A stretch of DNA of 31,413 nt from an uncultured Oscillospiraceae bacterium (GTDB lineage Bacteria; Bacillota; Clostridia; Oscillospirales; Oscillospiraceae), in contig CAJUQD010000033.1 of assembly GCA_910588105.1 (NCBI GenBank), positions 1 through 31,413 on the forward strand. Reading direction: 5' to 3'. Within the stretch, counting starts at the first letter, position 1. The number at the start of each line of letters is the position of its first letter. The notes below the pieces were generated by a model. The model ran no database searches. It was not told the DNA's origin and saw only the letters and a list, made by a program, of their open reading frames with translations. Positions 1 to 7,394 of the stretch are shown in pieces. The position numbers and the translations under genes are program-made.

Positions 1-88
1 CACTTTCTGGCACAGCGAGGTTTGGGAGAAAATAATCTCCTTCTTGATGATAGGTGTCGCCCATTTGCTCAAATGTGCATTTCTCCAC
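1..88 (-). CDS. tnpV: TnpV-like transposon-encoded protein, 5' end only (partial)
   Basis: Reading the minus strand from a GTG at 88 gives 29 codons up to the window edge (residues VEKCTFEQMGDTYHQEGDY, then FLPNLAVPE). This matches the start of small transposon-encoded TnpV proteins as I remember them (a 'xEQMGGTYxxxGDYxLPNLxxPE' pattern). A GGAGG ribosome site sits at 97-101, 8 bases before the GTG. TnpV proteins accompany clostridial integrative elements and have no established enzymatic role. Only the N-terminus is visible, so it cannot be said whether the gene is intact. The ATG at 94 is in another frame and is not favoured because that frame has no family resemblance. Confidence 0.7.
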   Translation of the reverse strand, partial: MEKCTFEQMGDTYHQEGDYFLPNLAVPES

Positions 89-155
89 GACATTTACCTC
101 CAAAGTGTTGAATATCCCTGCAATTCAATCACATTCGGCTGTCTTGACAAAAGTG

Positions 156-188
156 TTGGGGGACACTTCCTTACGAAGTGTCCCCCAA
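156..188 (-). terminator. Hairpin downstream of tRNA-Pro, probable terminator
   Basis: A perfect 14-bp inverted repeat (156-169 with 175-188, loop CTTAC) lies about 40 bases past the tRNA-Pro 3' end on the minus strand. The tail beyond it on that strand is short and only partly T-rich (ACACTTTTG), so termination is likely but not certain. It also separates the tRNA from the tnpV-like gene. Confidence 0.55.
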
Positions 189-228
189 GTGCGGGATTTT
201 TGCCTGCATCTTTTTTGTCAATGCAAGT

Positions 229-304
229 TGGTCCGAGTGGGGAGACTCGAACTCCCGGCATCTTGCTCCCAAAGCAAGCGCGCTACCAACTGCGCTACAC
301 CCGG
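229..304 (-). tRNA. tRNA-Pro (anticodon TGG)
   Basis: The minus strand folds into a complete 76-nt tRNA with encoded CCA at the 3' end (229-231). It has a 7-bp acceptor stem (CCGGGTG with CACTCGG, one G-U), a D-arm with GCGC stems, an anticodon stem CTTGC/GCAAG around loop TTTGGGA (anticodon TGG), and a T-arm GGGAG-TTCGAGT-CTCCC. It reads the CCN proline codons. It lies downstream of a truncated tRNA-Pro copy, and both could be read from the promoter at 553-581. Confidence 0.93.
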
Positions 305-429
305 TTATGGATTTTCTAACTGTAGTCAAACATGTGGTCAGCGCCGGTTTTTGACCAGTTCCCGGCGAGGTGGAAAGTGCTACCAGCCCAAGCGTCCCAA
401 AGCGTTCCGGGCTTTCCAGGGCCTGCGGC

Positions 430-486
430 CCGAATGCGGGCCTCCTGCTCCCAAAGCAGGCGCGCTACCAACTGCGCAACACCCCG
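430..486 (-). pseudogene. Truncated tRNA-Pro(TGG) copy
   Basis: From 486 leftwards the minus strand reads as the 5' two thirds of a tRNA-Pro: acceptor 5' strand CGGGGTG, D-arm GCGCAGTTGGTAGCGC, anticodon stem CCTGC/GCAGG around the same TTTGGGA loop. After about position 441 the match stops. There is no normal T-arm and no 3' acceptor strand (a CACCCCG-ACCA would be expected). Position 9 is also T instead of A. It therefore cannot fold into a mature tRNA and is best read as a broken or recombined tandem copy. The exact end of homology is uncertain. Confidence 0.7.
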
Positions 487-552
487 ATATAACCCCTCCT
501 TAATCTCTACCGCAGCTATAGCGGCTTCTGCCGTTAACCGGGATCCCTAAGT

Positions 553-581
553 ATTATACTTGATTTTCTTGCGCTTTGCAA
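553..581 (-). promoter_or_regulatory. Sigma-A promoter for the tRNA-Pro locus
   Basis: On the minus strand TTGCAA (581-576) and TATAAT (558-553) are separated by exactly 17 bases. Transcription would start near 546 and pass through the truncated tRNA copy before the intact tRNA-Pro. It overlaps the opposing trmB-fusion promoter. Confidence 0.75.
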
Positions 582-597
582 GTGGTTATGCTATGAT
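569..597 (+). promoter_or_regulatory. Sigma-A promoter for the TrmB-GNAT gene
   Basis: TTGCGC (569-574) and TATGAT (592-597) have a 17-base spacer. A start near 604 would give a very short leader before the ribosome site AGGTGA (615-620). It physically overlaps the minus-strand tRNA promoter, so the two probably compete for polymerase. Confidence 0.6.
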
Positions 598-626
598 ATC
601 CGGGAAAACAAATGAGGTGAACAGCT

Positions 627-1790
627 ATGCGGATGCGGAAAAAGAAAAACCTGTCTTCCCGGATGGATGCCTGTGGGGTGCTTCTAATACAAAACCCCAC
701 GGCGGAAAAGGGGCGTTGGCGTGCACACAAGCCGGATGCAGCCCTCCTGCGGCTGGAATTGGGCTGCGGCAAGGGCCGTTTCACTGCCGAGACTGCCGCC
801 GCCCACCCGTCGGATCTATACGTAGCGGTGGAGCGGGTGCCTGACGCCATGGTCATCGCCATGGAACGCTGCCGGGACCTGGGCCTTACTAACGTGCTCT
901 TCATTGATGGGGACGCCGTCGCCCTGGAACAGTATTTCGCCCCCGGTGAGGTAGACCTCATCTATATCAACTTTTGCGATCCCTGGCCATCGGTGAAGCA
1001 CTCCCGCCGCCGCCTCACCCATGAGGGCTTCCTGCGGGGCTACCGTCGGGTGCTTCGGGAGGGCGGGCAAATTCATTTTAAGACCGACAACCGCGCCCTG
1101 TTCGACTGGTCCCTGTTCCAGTTCCCCAAGGCGGGCTTTTCCCTGTCCCAGGTGACCCGAAACCTCCACGAACACGGCATCCAGGGGGTCATGACCGACT
1201 ATGAGGAAAAATTCCATGCCTTGGGCACTCCTATCAACCGCTGCGTGGGCACTATGGGGCCGCTGCCCGACGTGCCGCTGCCCGATGGCCTGGCCCGGCG
1301 CCTGCCGGACTGGGAACTTCGCCCGGTGGACGGCCCTGGAATAGACGCCGTCCTGGCCCTGCTGCAAAGCGATCCGGCCCATTTTGACCTGGAGGGCCGC
1401 CAGCCCACCGCCCAGTCCCTGCGGGACGACATGGCCCTGCTCCCGCCCCGGTGCATGCCAGAGCAGAAACGCTATCTCGCCCTGTGGCGGAACGGCATCC
1501 CCCATGCAGTGCTGGATCTGGTGGAGGGCTACCCCCGGGAGCGCACGCTGTATGTGGGATTCTTTTTCCTCTCCCCCGCCCTGCGGCGGCAGGGACTGGG
1601 CCGGGAGGTCATGGAGGCGGTGCTCCAGGCGGCGGGGGACGCAGGGATGGACAACGCCCGGCTAGCCTGCCTGCTCAACAATGCCGGGGGGCACGCTTTC
1701 TGGCGCTCCCTGGGCTTTGGCGACCTGCGCCGAGGCGAGACCATTGGCGAACACTCCAACCCCGTATGGGAAATGGAACGGCTGCTATAA
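627..1790 (+). CDS. trmB: TrmB tRNA (guanine-N7)-methyltransferase fused to a GNAT acetyltransferase
   Basis: 387 residues. The N-terminal half (about 1-215) is TrmB, the SAM-dependent enzyme that makes m7G at position 46 of tRNAs. Seen are the SAM-binding LELGCGKGRF, the NFCDPWPSVKHSRRRL catalytic block, HFKTDN and TDYEEKF, and the typical start MRMRKKKNL. Bacterial TrmB normally ends near 210-230 residues. Here a second domain of about 160 residues follows, with the acetyl-CoA-binding GNAT signature (FFLSPALRRQGLGREVMEAV) and a closing NAGGHAFWRSLGF motif. The GNAT substrate is unknown; a link to tRNA or ribosomal-protein modification is only an inference from the fusion. The start is supported by AGGTGA 6 bases upstream. 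It lies directly beside a tRNA-Pro gene. Confidence 0.9.
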   Translation: MRMRKKKNLSSRMDACGVLLIQNPTAEKGRWRAHKPDAALLRLELGCGKGRFTAETAAAHPSDLYVAVERVPDAMVIAMERCRDLGLTNVLFIDGDAVALEQYFAPGEVDLIYINFCDPWPSVKHSRRRLTHEGFLRGYRRVLREGGQIHFKTDNRALFDWSLFQFPKAGFSLSQVTRNLHEHGIQGVMTDYEEKFHALGTPINRCVGTMGPLPDVPLPDGLARRLPDWELRPVDGPGIDAVLALLQSDPAHFDLEGRQPTAQSLRDDMALLPPRCMPEQKRYLALWRNGIPHAVLDLVEGYPRERTLYVGFFFLSPALRRQGLGREVMEAVLQAAGDAGMDNARLACLLNNAGGHAFWRSLGFGDLRRGETIGEHSNPVWEMERLL

Positions 1791-1796
1791 CAAACT

Positions 1797-1826
1797 GACC
1801 CGTCCAGGGCAATGCCCGGACGGGTC
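1797..1826 (+). terminator. Terminator after the TrmB-GNAT gene
   Basis: GACCCGTCC (1797-1805) pairs with GGACGGGTC (1818-1826), extended inside by GGGC/GCCC. The stem is strong but the T-tail after it is short (TATTC), so it may be only partly efficient. Confidence 0.6.
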
Positions 1827-1901
1827 TATTCGCATTCAGGGTTTATCTCCGGCGGGGGTTCCAGGGCGAGCACAAACCCCGGCTCCCGTTCCGCGTCCAG
1901 C

Positions 1902-2354
1902 TCAAAGACTCAGCTTTCCGCAGTCAAACCAGAAAAACCCGGTGTGCTCCTCCCCGTCCTTCTCCCTGATGAATGCATAGCGAACCAGCATGGTATCCCC
2001 GTTGGGCGACCACTGGATGAACTGGCACTTCAAATCCAGCATCCCCCAGCCGCCGTCTTTCCAAGGGATGCCGTGCCGCGTCAGCTCACAGTTCCCTACC
2101 ACCATGTCCAGGTAGGCGTTCAAATTTCTGGAATTGCTCTGCTGCAGATTGACCTGCGACAGTCTGGTCACACCGTCATAGCCCAGCGCCAGCACATATT
2201 TTCCGCTGTCCGGCAACCACCATAGCCCTTGATACGTGCAGTTCCCGTAGATGGCGCGTCGCTCAAGCCCACCCGCCGCCCTGTCGATCACGGACACCGC
2301 ATCCCGCCAGGCCCCCCGGCCCTCCAGCTCCTTGCGGCAGTTTGTATTATCCAC
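1902..2354 (-). CDS. Hypothetical protein with beta-propeller-like segments, possibly truncated
   Basis: 150 residues from a GTG start at 2354, chosen because AAAGGGGG lies 8 bases upstream; the open frame extends 32 codons further without a convincing ribosome site. The function is not recognised. The sequence contains repeated 'WxPDSGKYVL' and 'WSPNGDTMLVRY' blocks, each followed by short strands. These look like blades of a WD40/YncE-type propeller, but two or three blades cannot close a propeller. No signal peptide is visible from this start. It may therefore be the C-terminal remnant of a longer secreted protein, or a small stand-alone family. Neighbours give no functional hint. Confidence 0.5.
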   Translation of the reverse strand: MDNTNCRKELEGRGAWRDAVSVIDRAAGGLERRAIYGNCTYQGLWWLPDSGKYVLALGYDGVTRLSQVNLQQSNSRNLNAYLDMVVGNCELTRHGIPWKDGGWGMLDLKCQFIQWSPNGDTMLVRYAFIREKDGEEHTGFFWFDCGKLSL

Positions 2355-2548
2355 GATGGCCGCCCCCTTTCCACAGGGAGATGATAGCATATTTCTGCGG
2401 AGTTTGCACCAAACCGTCGGTAGAGTCGGCATAACAGAACTTCCCCCCAAGCCGTTTGGCTCAGGAGGAAGCTTTTTCCCCTTGTTTCGTTGCCGGGCAG
2501 AGGCTTTGCAAGTTCAGGCTGCATTGCTGACGGGCTGAAGTTCTCTTT

Positions 2549-2578
2549 ACCTGCTTTTTCTTTCAAGAAAAAGCAGGT
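2549..2578. repeat. A/T-rich perfect hairpin at the 3' end of the hemolysin-III gene
   Basis: A near-perfect palindrome (2550-2562 with 2565-2577, two-base loop) begins at the stop codon of the PAQR gene. It contains T5 and A5 runs inside the stem but has no T-tract after the stem on either strand, so it may protect the mRNA end or terminate weakly. Between 2380 and 2548 I see no gene. Confidence 0.5.
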
Positions 2579-3303
2579 TACAGCGGCAGCAGCACCCCAC
2601 ACATCATCACAAAGTGGGCGATGGAGCCCAGCACAATGAACACATGGAACACCTCGTGGCACCCGAACCGGGGGTTGTCCCGCCCCGGCCATTTCAGCGC
2701 GTACAGCACACCGCCCACAGTGTACAGCACGCCGCCTGCCAGCAGCCAGCCCACGCCCTGGGCCCCGATGGCCTGCCAGAGGGGATAGAGGGCGAACACC
2801 GCCACCCAGCCCATGGCAATATAGACGGTGGACGTCACCGCCCGGGGGCAGTTGATCCAGGTGAGGCTCATCACCACCCCCGCAATGGTCAGGGCCCAGA
2901 TGACCCCAAACAGCGTCCACCCCCACGCCCCCCGCAGCGCAATGAGGCACACCGGGGTATATGACCCGGCGATGAGGACGTAAATGGAGGCATGATCCAG
3001 CTTACGCAGGGCCACCCTGCCCTTCACCGTGGTGTTGACGCAGTGATACAGCGTGGATGCGGTGTACAGCGCCGTCATGGACAGCCCGTAGATGGCAAAG
3101 GACACAATCTTCCACACGTCCCCGGCCCAGGCCGCCGCCGTCACCAGCACCGCCGTGGCAAGGATGCCCAGCACAGCCCCCACCCCATGGGTGATGGCCG
3201 ACCAGGGCCGCAGTCCGTCGTAGGGGTCCCTCCCCTTTTCCACGGGCCGGGCCCGGCGGCGCGGGATGCTCTCAAAGGGGTCCCGATATAATACCTGTTC
3301 CAT
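2578..3303 (-). CDS. Hemolysin III family (PAQR-type) membrane protein
   Basis: 241 residues, with seven predicted membrane segments after a short basic cytoplasmic N-terminus. The family motifs are present: ITHGVGA near residue 40, LYH around the second helix, LRKLDHASIYVLIAGSYTP, and a C-terminal HEVFH...SIAHF. Conserved Ser, His and Asp in these motifs are the presumed metal-binding and hydrolase-like site of PAQR proteins. Members are labelled hemolysin III after a Bacillus cereus homologue, but in most bacteria the role is unclear (membrane lipid homeostasis has been suggested). The start at 3303 is preferred over an in-frame GTG 14 codons upstream because AAAGGTGG precedes it and the N-terminus then matches the family. 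Confidence 0.88.
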   Translation of the reverse strand: MEQVLYRDPFESIPRRRARPVEKGRDPYDGLRPWSAITHGVGAVLGILATAVLVTAAAWAGDVWKIVSFAIYGLSMTALYTASTLYHCVNTTVKGRVALRKLDHASIYVLIAGSYTPVCLIALRGAWGWTLFGVIWALTIAGVVMSLTWINCPRAVTSTVYIAMGWVAVFALYPLWQAIGAQGVGWLLAGGVLYTVGGVLYALKWPGRDNPRFGCHEVFHVFIVLGSIAHFVMMCGVLLPL

Positions 3304-3328
3304 GAAAACGCCACCTTTCTTATCTTCT

Positions 3329-3357
3329 AGTATAACACGAACCACCCTTTACGTCAA
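3329..3357 (-). promoter_or_regulatory. Sigma-A promoter for the hemolysin-III gene
   Basis: On the minus strand TTGACG (3357-3352) and TATACT (3334-3329) are 17 bases apart, placing the start near 3322, about 20 bases upstream of the start codon. Confidence 0.75.
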
Positions 3358-3437
3358 GTTAAAAACTATTAAATATAATTATTAAAATTATATTTACAAA
3401 AATTTACTCCTGTGCGTTCCCGTCGAAACATGGGGGA

Positions 3438-3466
3438 TTGAATATTCGCCAAAAACGGAGTATAAT
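3438..3466 (+). promoter_or_regulatory. Sigma-A promoter for hemW
   Basis: TTGAAT (3438-3443), a 17-base spacer and a consensus TATAAT (3461-3466) lie in an AT-rich stretch that stands out from the GC-rich surroundings. The ribosome site AAGGGGGAG precedes the ATG at 3519. Confidence 0.75.
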
Positions 3467-3518
3467 ATTATTTATCTATGTTGATTGACCCGCCGCGGCG
3501 GCTTTAAGGGGGAGAACC

Positions 3519-4739
3519 ATGGAAAACTCGTTGGGCCTGTATGTGCACATCCCGTTCTGCCGGAGCAAGTGCGACTACTGCGACTTTTACTCCCTGGCCG
3601 GCCAGGACGATCGGATGAACGACTATCAGCGCGCGCTGCTCCAGCAAATTCTGGACACCGCCCCCCGTACCAAAAAGCAGACGGTGAACAGCGTCTACAT
3701 CGGCGGCGGCACCCCAACCTGGTATGGGGAAAAACGCCTGTTGGAGCTGATATCCGCCCTAAAAAAGCGATTCACCCTGTCCAAGGATGTGGAATTCACC
3801 CTGGAGGCCAATCCGGACAGCGTGGACGAAAAAATGCTCCGCCGCCTACGGCGGGCAGGGGTGAACCGGCTGTCCATAGGGATGCAGTCCTCCTGCGACA
3901 AAGAGCTTGCCGCCATCCACCGCCCCCACACTTTCCGGCAGGTGGAACAGGCCGTCAAGGCCGCACGGAACGCCAAAATTAAAAACCTGAACCTGGATCT
4001 CATCTACGGCCTCCCCGGCCAAACGGAAGAAAACTGGCATGCCTCGGTAGAGGCCGCCCTGGCCCTGGAGCCGGAGCACCTATCCTGCTACGGCCTGACC
4101 GTGGAGGAGGGCACCCCCCTGGCCCGCCGGGTTGCGGAGGGCGAACCCCTCCCCAGCGACGACGACCAGGCCGGGCGCTACCTCTGGACGGTGGCGCGGC
4201 TGGCCCAGGCAGGGCTGGAGCAGTATGAGGTGTCCAACTTCTCCCGCACGGGCTACCAGTCCCGGCACAATCTGAAATATTGGATGGGCCGGCCCTATGT
4301 GGGGCTAGGCGCCGCGGCCCACTCCGACTTCGGCGGCTGCCGGTACTCCTTTGTCCGGGATCTGGAGGGCTATATCCGGGGCGTGCTGGGGGACGATAAG
4401 CTGCTGGACGACATGGACGAGATTCCCCGCCGGGAGAGGGGCAGCGAGTACCTCATGCTCCGCCTGCGCACCACCCATGGCATTGAGGAGTGGGAATACC
4501 GCCGGGAGTACTATATGAACTTCGACCCCCTGGCGGCCAAGCTGTCCGAATACGAGCAGAAGGGCTGGGCCGTCCAGACAGGCCGGCGATGGCATTTTAC
4601 CCCGGAAGGCTTCCTATTATCCAACCGTCTTATTGGTGAGCTGATGGAACTCCAGGAGGTAGAGACATTAGAGGGCACACTGGAAAAAATCCGGGGCGGC
4701 CGCCTCCCCGGACGGAACCAGCAGCCGGATCATACATAA
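3519..4739 (+). CDS. hemW: HemW-type radical SAM protein (heme chaperone, HemN-like)
   Basis: 406 residues. The N-terminus carries the radical-SAM cluster motif C14-x3-C18-x2-C21 followed by D-F23. The phenylalanine two residues after the last cysteine is the HemW pattern; HemN coproporphyrinogen dehydrogenases have a fourth cysteine there. YIGGGTPTW (SAM-binding glycine motif) and NLDLIYGLPGQT follow, and a winged-helix HemN C-terminal domain ends the protein. HemW proteins bind heme and deliver it to membrane enzymes; many genomes mislabel them oxygen-independent coproporphyrinogen oxidase. The gene has its own promoter and a strong terminator, so it is monocistronic. Confidence 0.92.
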   Translation: MENSLGLYVHIPFCRSKCDYCDFYSLAGQDDRMNDYQRALLQQILDTAPRTKKQTVNSVYIGGGTPTWYGEKRLLELISALKKRFTLSKDVEFTLEANPDSVDEKMLRRLRRAGVNRLSIGMQSSCDKELAAIHRPHTFRQVEQAVKAARNAKIKNLNLDLIYGLPGQTEENWHASVEAALALEPEHLSCYGLTVEEGTPLARRVAEGEPLPSDDDQAGRYLWTVARLAQAGLEQYEVSNFSRTGYQSRHNLKYWMGRPYVGLGAAAHSDFGGCRYSFVRDLEGYIRGVLGDDKLLDDMDEIPRRERGSEYLMLRLRTTHGIEEWEYRREYYMNFDPLAAKLSEYEQKGWAVQTGRRWHFTPEGFLLSNRLIGELMELQEVETLEGTLEKIRGGRLPGRNQQPDHT

Positions 4740-4782
4740 AAAGACCGCCCGCTTATTGGTTTGATAAGCGGGCGGTCTTTTT
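4738..4782. terminator. Strong bidirectional terminator between hemW and the GNB/LNB operon
   Basis: A 14-bp perfect GC-rich stem (4743-4756 with 4764-4777) is flanked by A5 on the left and T5 on the right, so it works as an intrinsic terminator on both strands. It ends hemW on the plus strand and the long glycan operon on the minus strand. Confidence 0.92.
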
Positions 4783-4797
4783 AATAAATGGCAGATC

Positions 4798-5190
4798 CTA
4801 TTTGAGAAATGCGTAATCATGGGCCTCCCGGAGCCAACCCATTAGCTCCCCATCAATCTCCTCTTCCCCCGCCACCGTCACATGGTGGGTCCAGCGGTTG
4901 GGATAGGGCTCTGCCGCCGCCGCAATCCGGGGGGATTCCACCCGGTGGGACAGCCCAAAGGTGACCAGCAGACAATGCTCCGGCCAGCCCTTCCTCCGTC
5001 GCAGCAGCAGGGAGGCTGCGGCATACAGATGCCTGTCATAGAAGCTGATCTGGGTCTTTTGGACCTTCACCCACCCCTCTGGAAAGGCCCCGTCCAGCAG
5101 CCGGAACAGCCCGCGGTACACCGCCAGCTCCGCCGGCTTTCCCTCAAAAAAGGCCAGCACGTCCGTCTCATAATACTCTGGTGTTTTCAT
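4798..5190 (-). CDS. DUF5655-type small cytoplasmic protein, last gene of the phosphorylase operon
   Basis: 130 residues with no signal peptide or membrane segment. The overall pattern matches DUF5655/YdhG-like domains of unknown function: an N-terminal helix with YYETDVLAFFEGKP, then VKVQKTQISFYDRHLYAAASL and a late WTHHVTV. Its ribosome site AAGGGGAG overlaps the stop codon of the phosphorylase gene and only 12 bases separate them, so it is almost certainly co-transcribed and perhaps translationally coupled. No catalytic motif is evident. A role linked to disaccharide metabolism is only suggested by position. Confidence 0.75.
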   Translation of the reverse strand: MKTPEYYETDVLAFFEGKPAELAVYRGLFRLLDGAFPEGWVKVQKTQISFYDRHLYAAASLLLRRRKGWPEHCLLVTFGLSHRVESPRIAAAAEPYPNRWTHHVTVAGEEEIDGELMGWLREAHDYAFLK

Positions 5191-5202
5191 GGACGGCTCC
5201 CC

Positions 5203-7380
5203 TTACGTCTGGTTCCCTGTGTCAAACCACTTGATCTCGTTGGCCGCCAGCTCCAACCGAACGCCCTCTCCCCCGTCCGTCCAGACTGTGGTGGACTGGG
5301 GCTCGTAGGTATTGTTGACCACACAGTACTTGCCGTTGGCCACAAAGGCGTGTACCTCCACGTTCACATTGGAGGAGAACCAGCGGTGGAGCTCCCCCTC
5401 CCCGTGGGCCGCCCACAGGATGGCGCGGTAAAGCAGGCGGCTGTTTTCAAAGCTGTAGGGCAGCCCGGAGATATACACACCCCGGCCCGCGCCGTACCCG
5501 TTCACCGCCAGATGGACCTCCCGATCCCGCTGCAAGAGCACCTTGGCGCCCTCCAGGGCATATATATCCCGGCCGCCGTGGCCGAAGTCGATCTCCCCGG
5601 CGCAGTCGGCCAGGATGAAGTGGTCCGGGTTCTCCTCCCAGTTATACTTGTCGTAGCCCAAGGTCAGGCCGGTTTCCTTTTCCACCCCCAGCACGTTTGC
5701 CAACTGGAAGTAGCGCCCCTGGTACTGGTGGCCGGAGGGCTCGCCCACGCCCACCAGGCCGCCGCCGCCGTAGACAAACCGCTTCACTGCGGCGGACACG
5801 TCCGAATCCTCCCAAACCGCGCCGCCGGTGTGGGAGGTGTCTCCGCCGCCCACGTTGATGAGTACATCCACCCCATCCAGCACATGGGGGTCGGCCTTCA
5901 CATCGTCAAAGCTGAGAAACCTCACGTCAAAGGGCGCGCCGGACAGGGCCTCAATTACCCCGGCGTAGGCGGTATTCTGCTTGTGGTACAGGGCGTGGTG
6001 TACCATGTGGCAGCCCCAGGACCGGGCCCGGCCCCAGGCGTTGAGCACTCCCACGGTCTTAACACAGTAAGGGATCGTCCCCTTGATATTTGCGTACAGC
6101 TCCCGGAACTCATTGCACACGCTCTCCACATAGTCCAGAAATTCGGGAAACCGGCAGGCCAGCTTCAGATAGCCGCCGTAGCCGATGCGGTCGATGGGCT
6201 TGCGAAGGATAGCCCGCCGGGCGGTAACCCAGTTTTCCTTGGCTTCCCGCACCGGGTCGCCCCCTTCGTGGAAGGTATCTGGGAAGAAATAGGGCAGGAA
6301 CCGGCCCTCGGTGTACTTCACACCGGGTATGTCGGAGATGAGGCGCAGGGTAGCCCCGTTGCCCACGCTGCCTACCACCGCGTCCAGCCCAATGGTTTTG
6401 AACTCGTCCATGTAGGGCTCGGTGCCGATGAAATGGTCGCCCAGGAACATCATAGCCTCCCGGCCCAGCTCGTGGGTGATGTCCACCATTTCCCGGGCCA
6501 ATGCGGCCACCTCCCGGCGCTGGAAGGCCATGAAGTCCTTGTATTCCCTGGACGGAATACGGTACTGGTTGTTGTAGTACCCCTGGTCGATGATGAACTC
6601 GGGACGGAAGCGGTAGCCCACCTCTTGTTCAAAACGCTCCAGGATATAGGGGGAGACGGAGGCGGAATAGCCGTACCAGTCCACATATTTCTCCCGCTTC
6701 AGCTCGTCAAAGATGAGCGTAAACTGGTGGAAGAAGGTGGTATAGCGGATCACGTCCACATGGGGGTGGTCCGCGATAAAGTTCCGCAGCCGCTCCATGG
6801 TGAATTTGCGGGTCTTGGGCTGGCGCACATCGAAGGTGATCTGGTGTTCAAAGCCGGTCCAGCCGTTGGTGACGGCGTTGTACATGTGCACCGGATCCCA
6901 AATCAGGTAGGCCAGGAAGCTCACCGTGTAGTCGTGGAAGTCCACCGGCGCGCCAATGACCACGCAGTCCGTTTCTCCGTCATACCGCCATGCCTCCGCC
7001 GGGAGGGGCTCCCCCGTGGTGCGGTCCACCACTTCCCACCAGCGCTTGATGTCGTCCCGCGTATTCACCTGCAAGAGCTCACGGGAAATCCCCTTCATCA
7101 GCGGGATGGACAGCGGCCCGCCCACGGCGGTGTAAAACCCGGTGGCAATATAGCACTGCTGCACCTCGTCGGGATTGGCCTTCGCCCAGGCGTTATCCTT
7201 CCGGGTGGTGTAATAGGTGGAGTAGACCTTGGCGTCCACCCCTTTCAAAGCCTCTGGGTAGTCGGTGCCGTCGCAGTCCCGGATGGCGTCCGCCCCCCAG
7301 CGGTTCAAAAGCTCCAATGTTTCGGGCACCACGTCCACGTCGGTGGGGATGGTGACCCGGCCGAAATGCTGTTTATCCAT
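5203..7380 (-). CDS. lnpA: GH112 1,3-beta-galactosyl-N-acetylhexosamine phosphorylase (GNB/LNB phosphorylase)
   Basis: 725 residues, full length for GH112. The enzyme splits galacto-N-biose or lacto-N-biose (Gal-beta-1,3-GalNAc/GlcNAc) with phosphate into galactose-1-phosphate and the free N-acetylhexosamine in the cytoplasm. Family landmarks are the start FGRVTIPTDVDVVPETLELL, RWGADAIRDCDGTDYP, the GDHFIGTEPY segment that carries the catalytic aspartate in characterised members, YCVKTVGVLNAWG, and INVGGGDTSHTGG in the middle glutaminase-like fold. There is no signal peptide, as expected. The ATG at 7380 is chosen because GAGG lies just upstream and the N-terminus then matches the family; the frame stays open far beyond it. 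The neighbouring NahK argues for a HexNAc disaccharide substrate over the galactosyl-rhamnose variant. LNB versus GNB preference cannot be read here. Confidence 0.93.
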   Translation of the reverse strand: MDKQHFGRVTIPTDVDVVPETLELLNRWGADAIRDCDGTDYPEALKGVDAKVYSTYYTTRKDNAWAKANPDEVQQCYIATGFYTAVGGPLSIPLMKGISRELLQVNTRDDIKRWWEVVDRTTGEPLPAEAWRYDGETDCVVIGAPVDFHDYTVSFLAYLIWDPVHMYNAVTNGWTGFEHQITFDVRQPKTRKFTMERLRNFIADHPHVDVIRYTTFFHQFTLIFDELKREKYVDWYGYSASVSPYILERFEQEVGYRFRPEFIIDQGYYNNQYRIPSREYKDFMAFQRREVAALAREMVDITHELGREAMMFLGDHFIGTEPYMDEFKTIGLDAVVGSVGNGATLRLISDIPGVKYTEGRFLPYFFPDTFHEGGDPVREAKENWVTARRAILRKPIDRIGYGGYLKLACRFPEFLDYVESVCNEFRELYANIKGTIPYCVKTVGVLNAWGRARSWGCHMVHHALYHKQNTAYAGVIEALSGAPFDVRFLSFDDVKADPHVLDGVDVLINVGGGDTSHTGGAVWEDSDVSAAVKRFVYGGGGLVGVGEPSGHQYQGRYFQLANVLGVEKETGLTLGYDKYNWEENPDHFILADCAGEIDFGHGGRDIYALEGAKVLLQRDREVHLAVNGYGAGRGVYISGLPYSFENSRLLYRAILWAAHGEGELHRWFSSNVNVEVHAFVANGKYCVVNNTYEPQSTTVWTDGGEGVRLELAANEIKWFDTGNQT

Positions 7381-7394
7381 GCTTGAAATTCCTC

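Noticed and set aside
54..503. 149-codon plus-strand frame across the tRNA genes
   Set aside because: It reads through a tRNA and a tRNA remnant on the opposite strand; no ribosome site and no family resemblance.
4882..7386. 834-codon plus-strand frame opposite the GH112 gene
   Set aside because: Antisense shadow of a clear GH112 phosphorylase in GC-rich DNA; Pro/His/Val-rich translation with no domain and no ribosome site.
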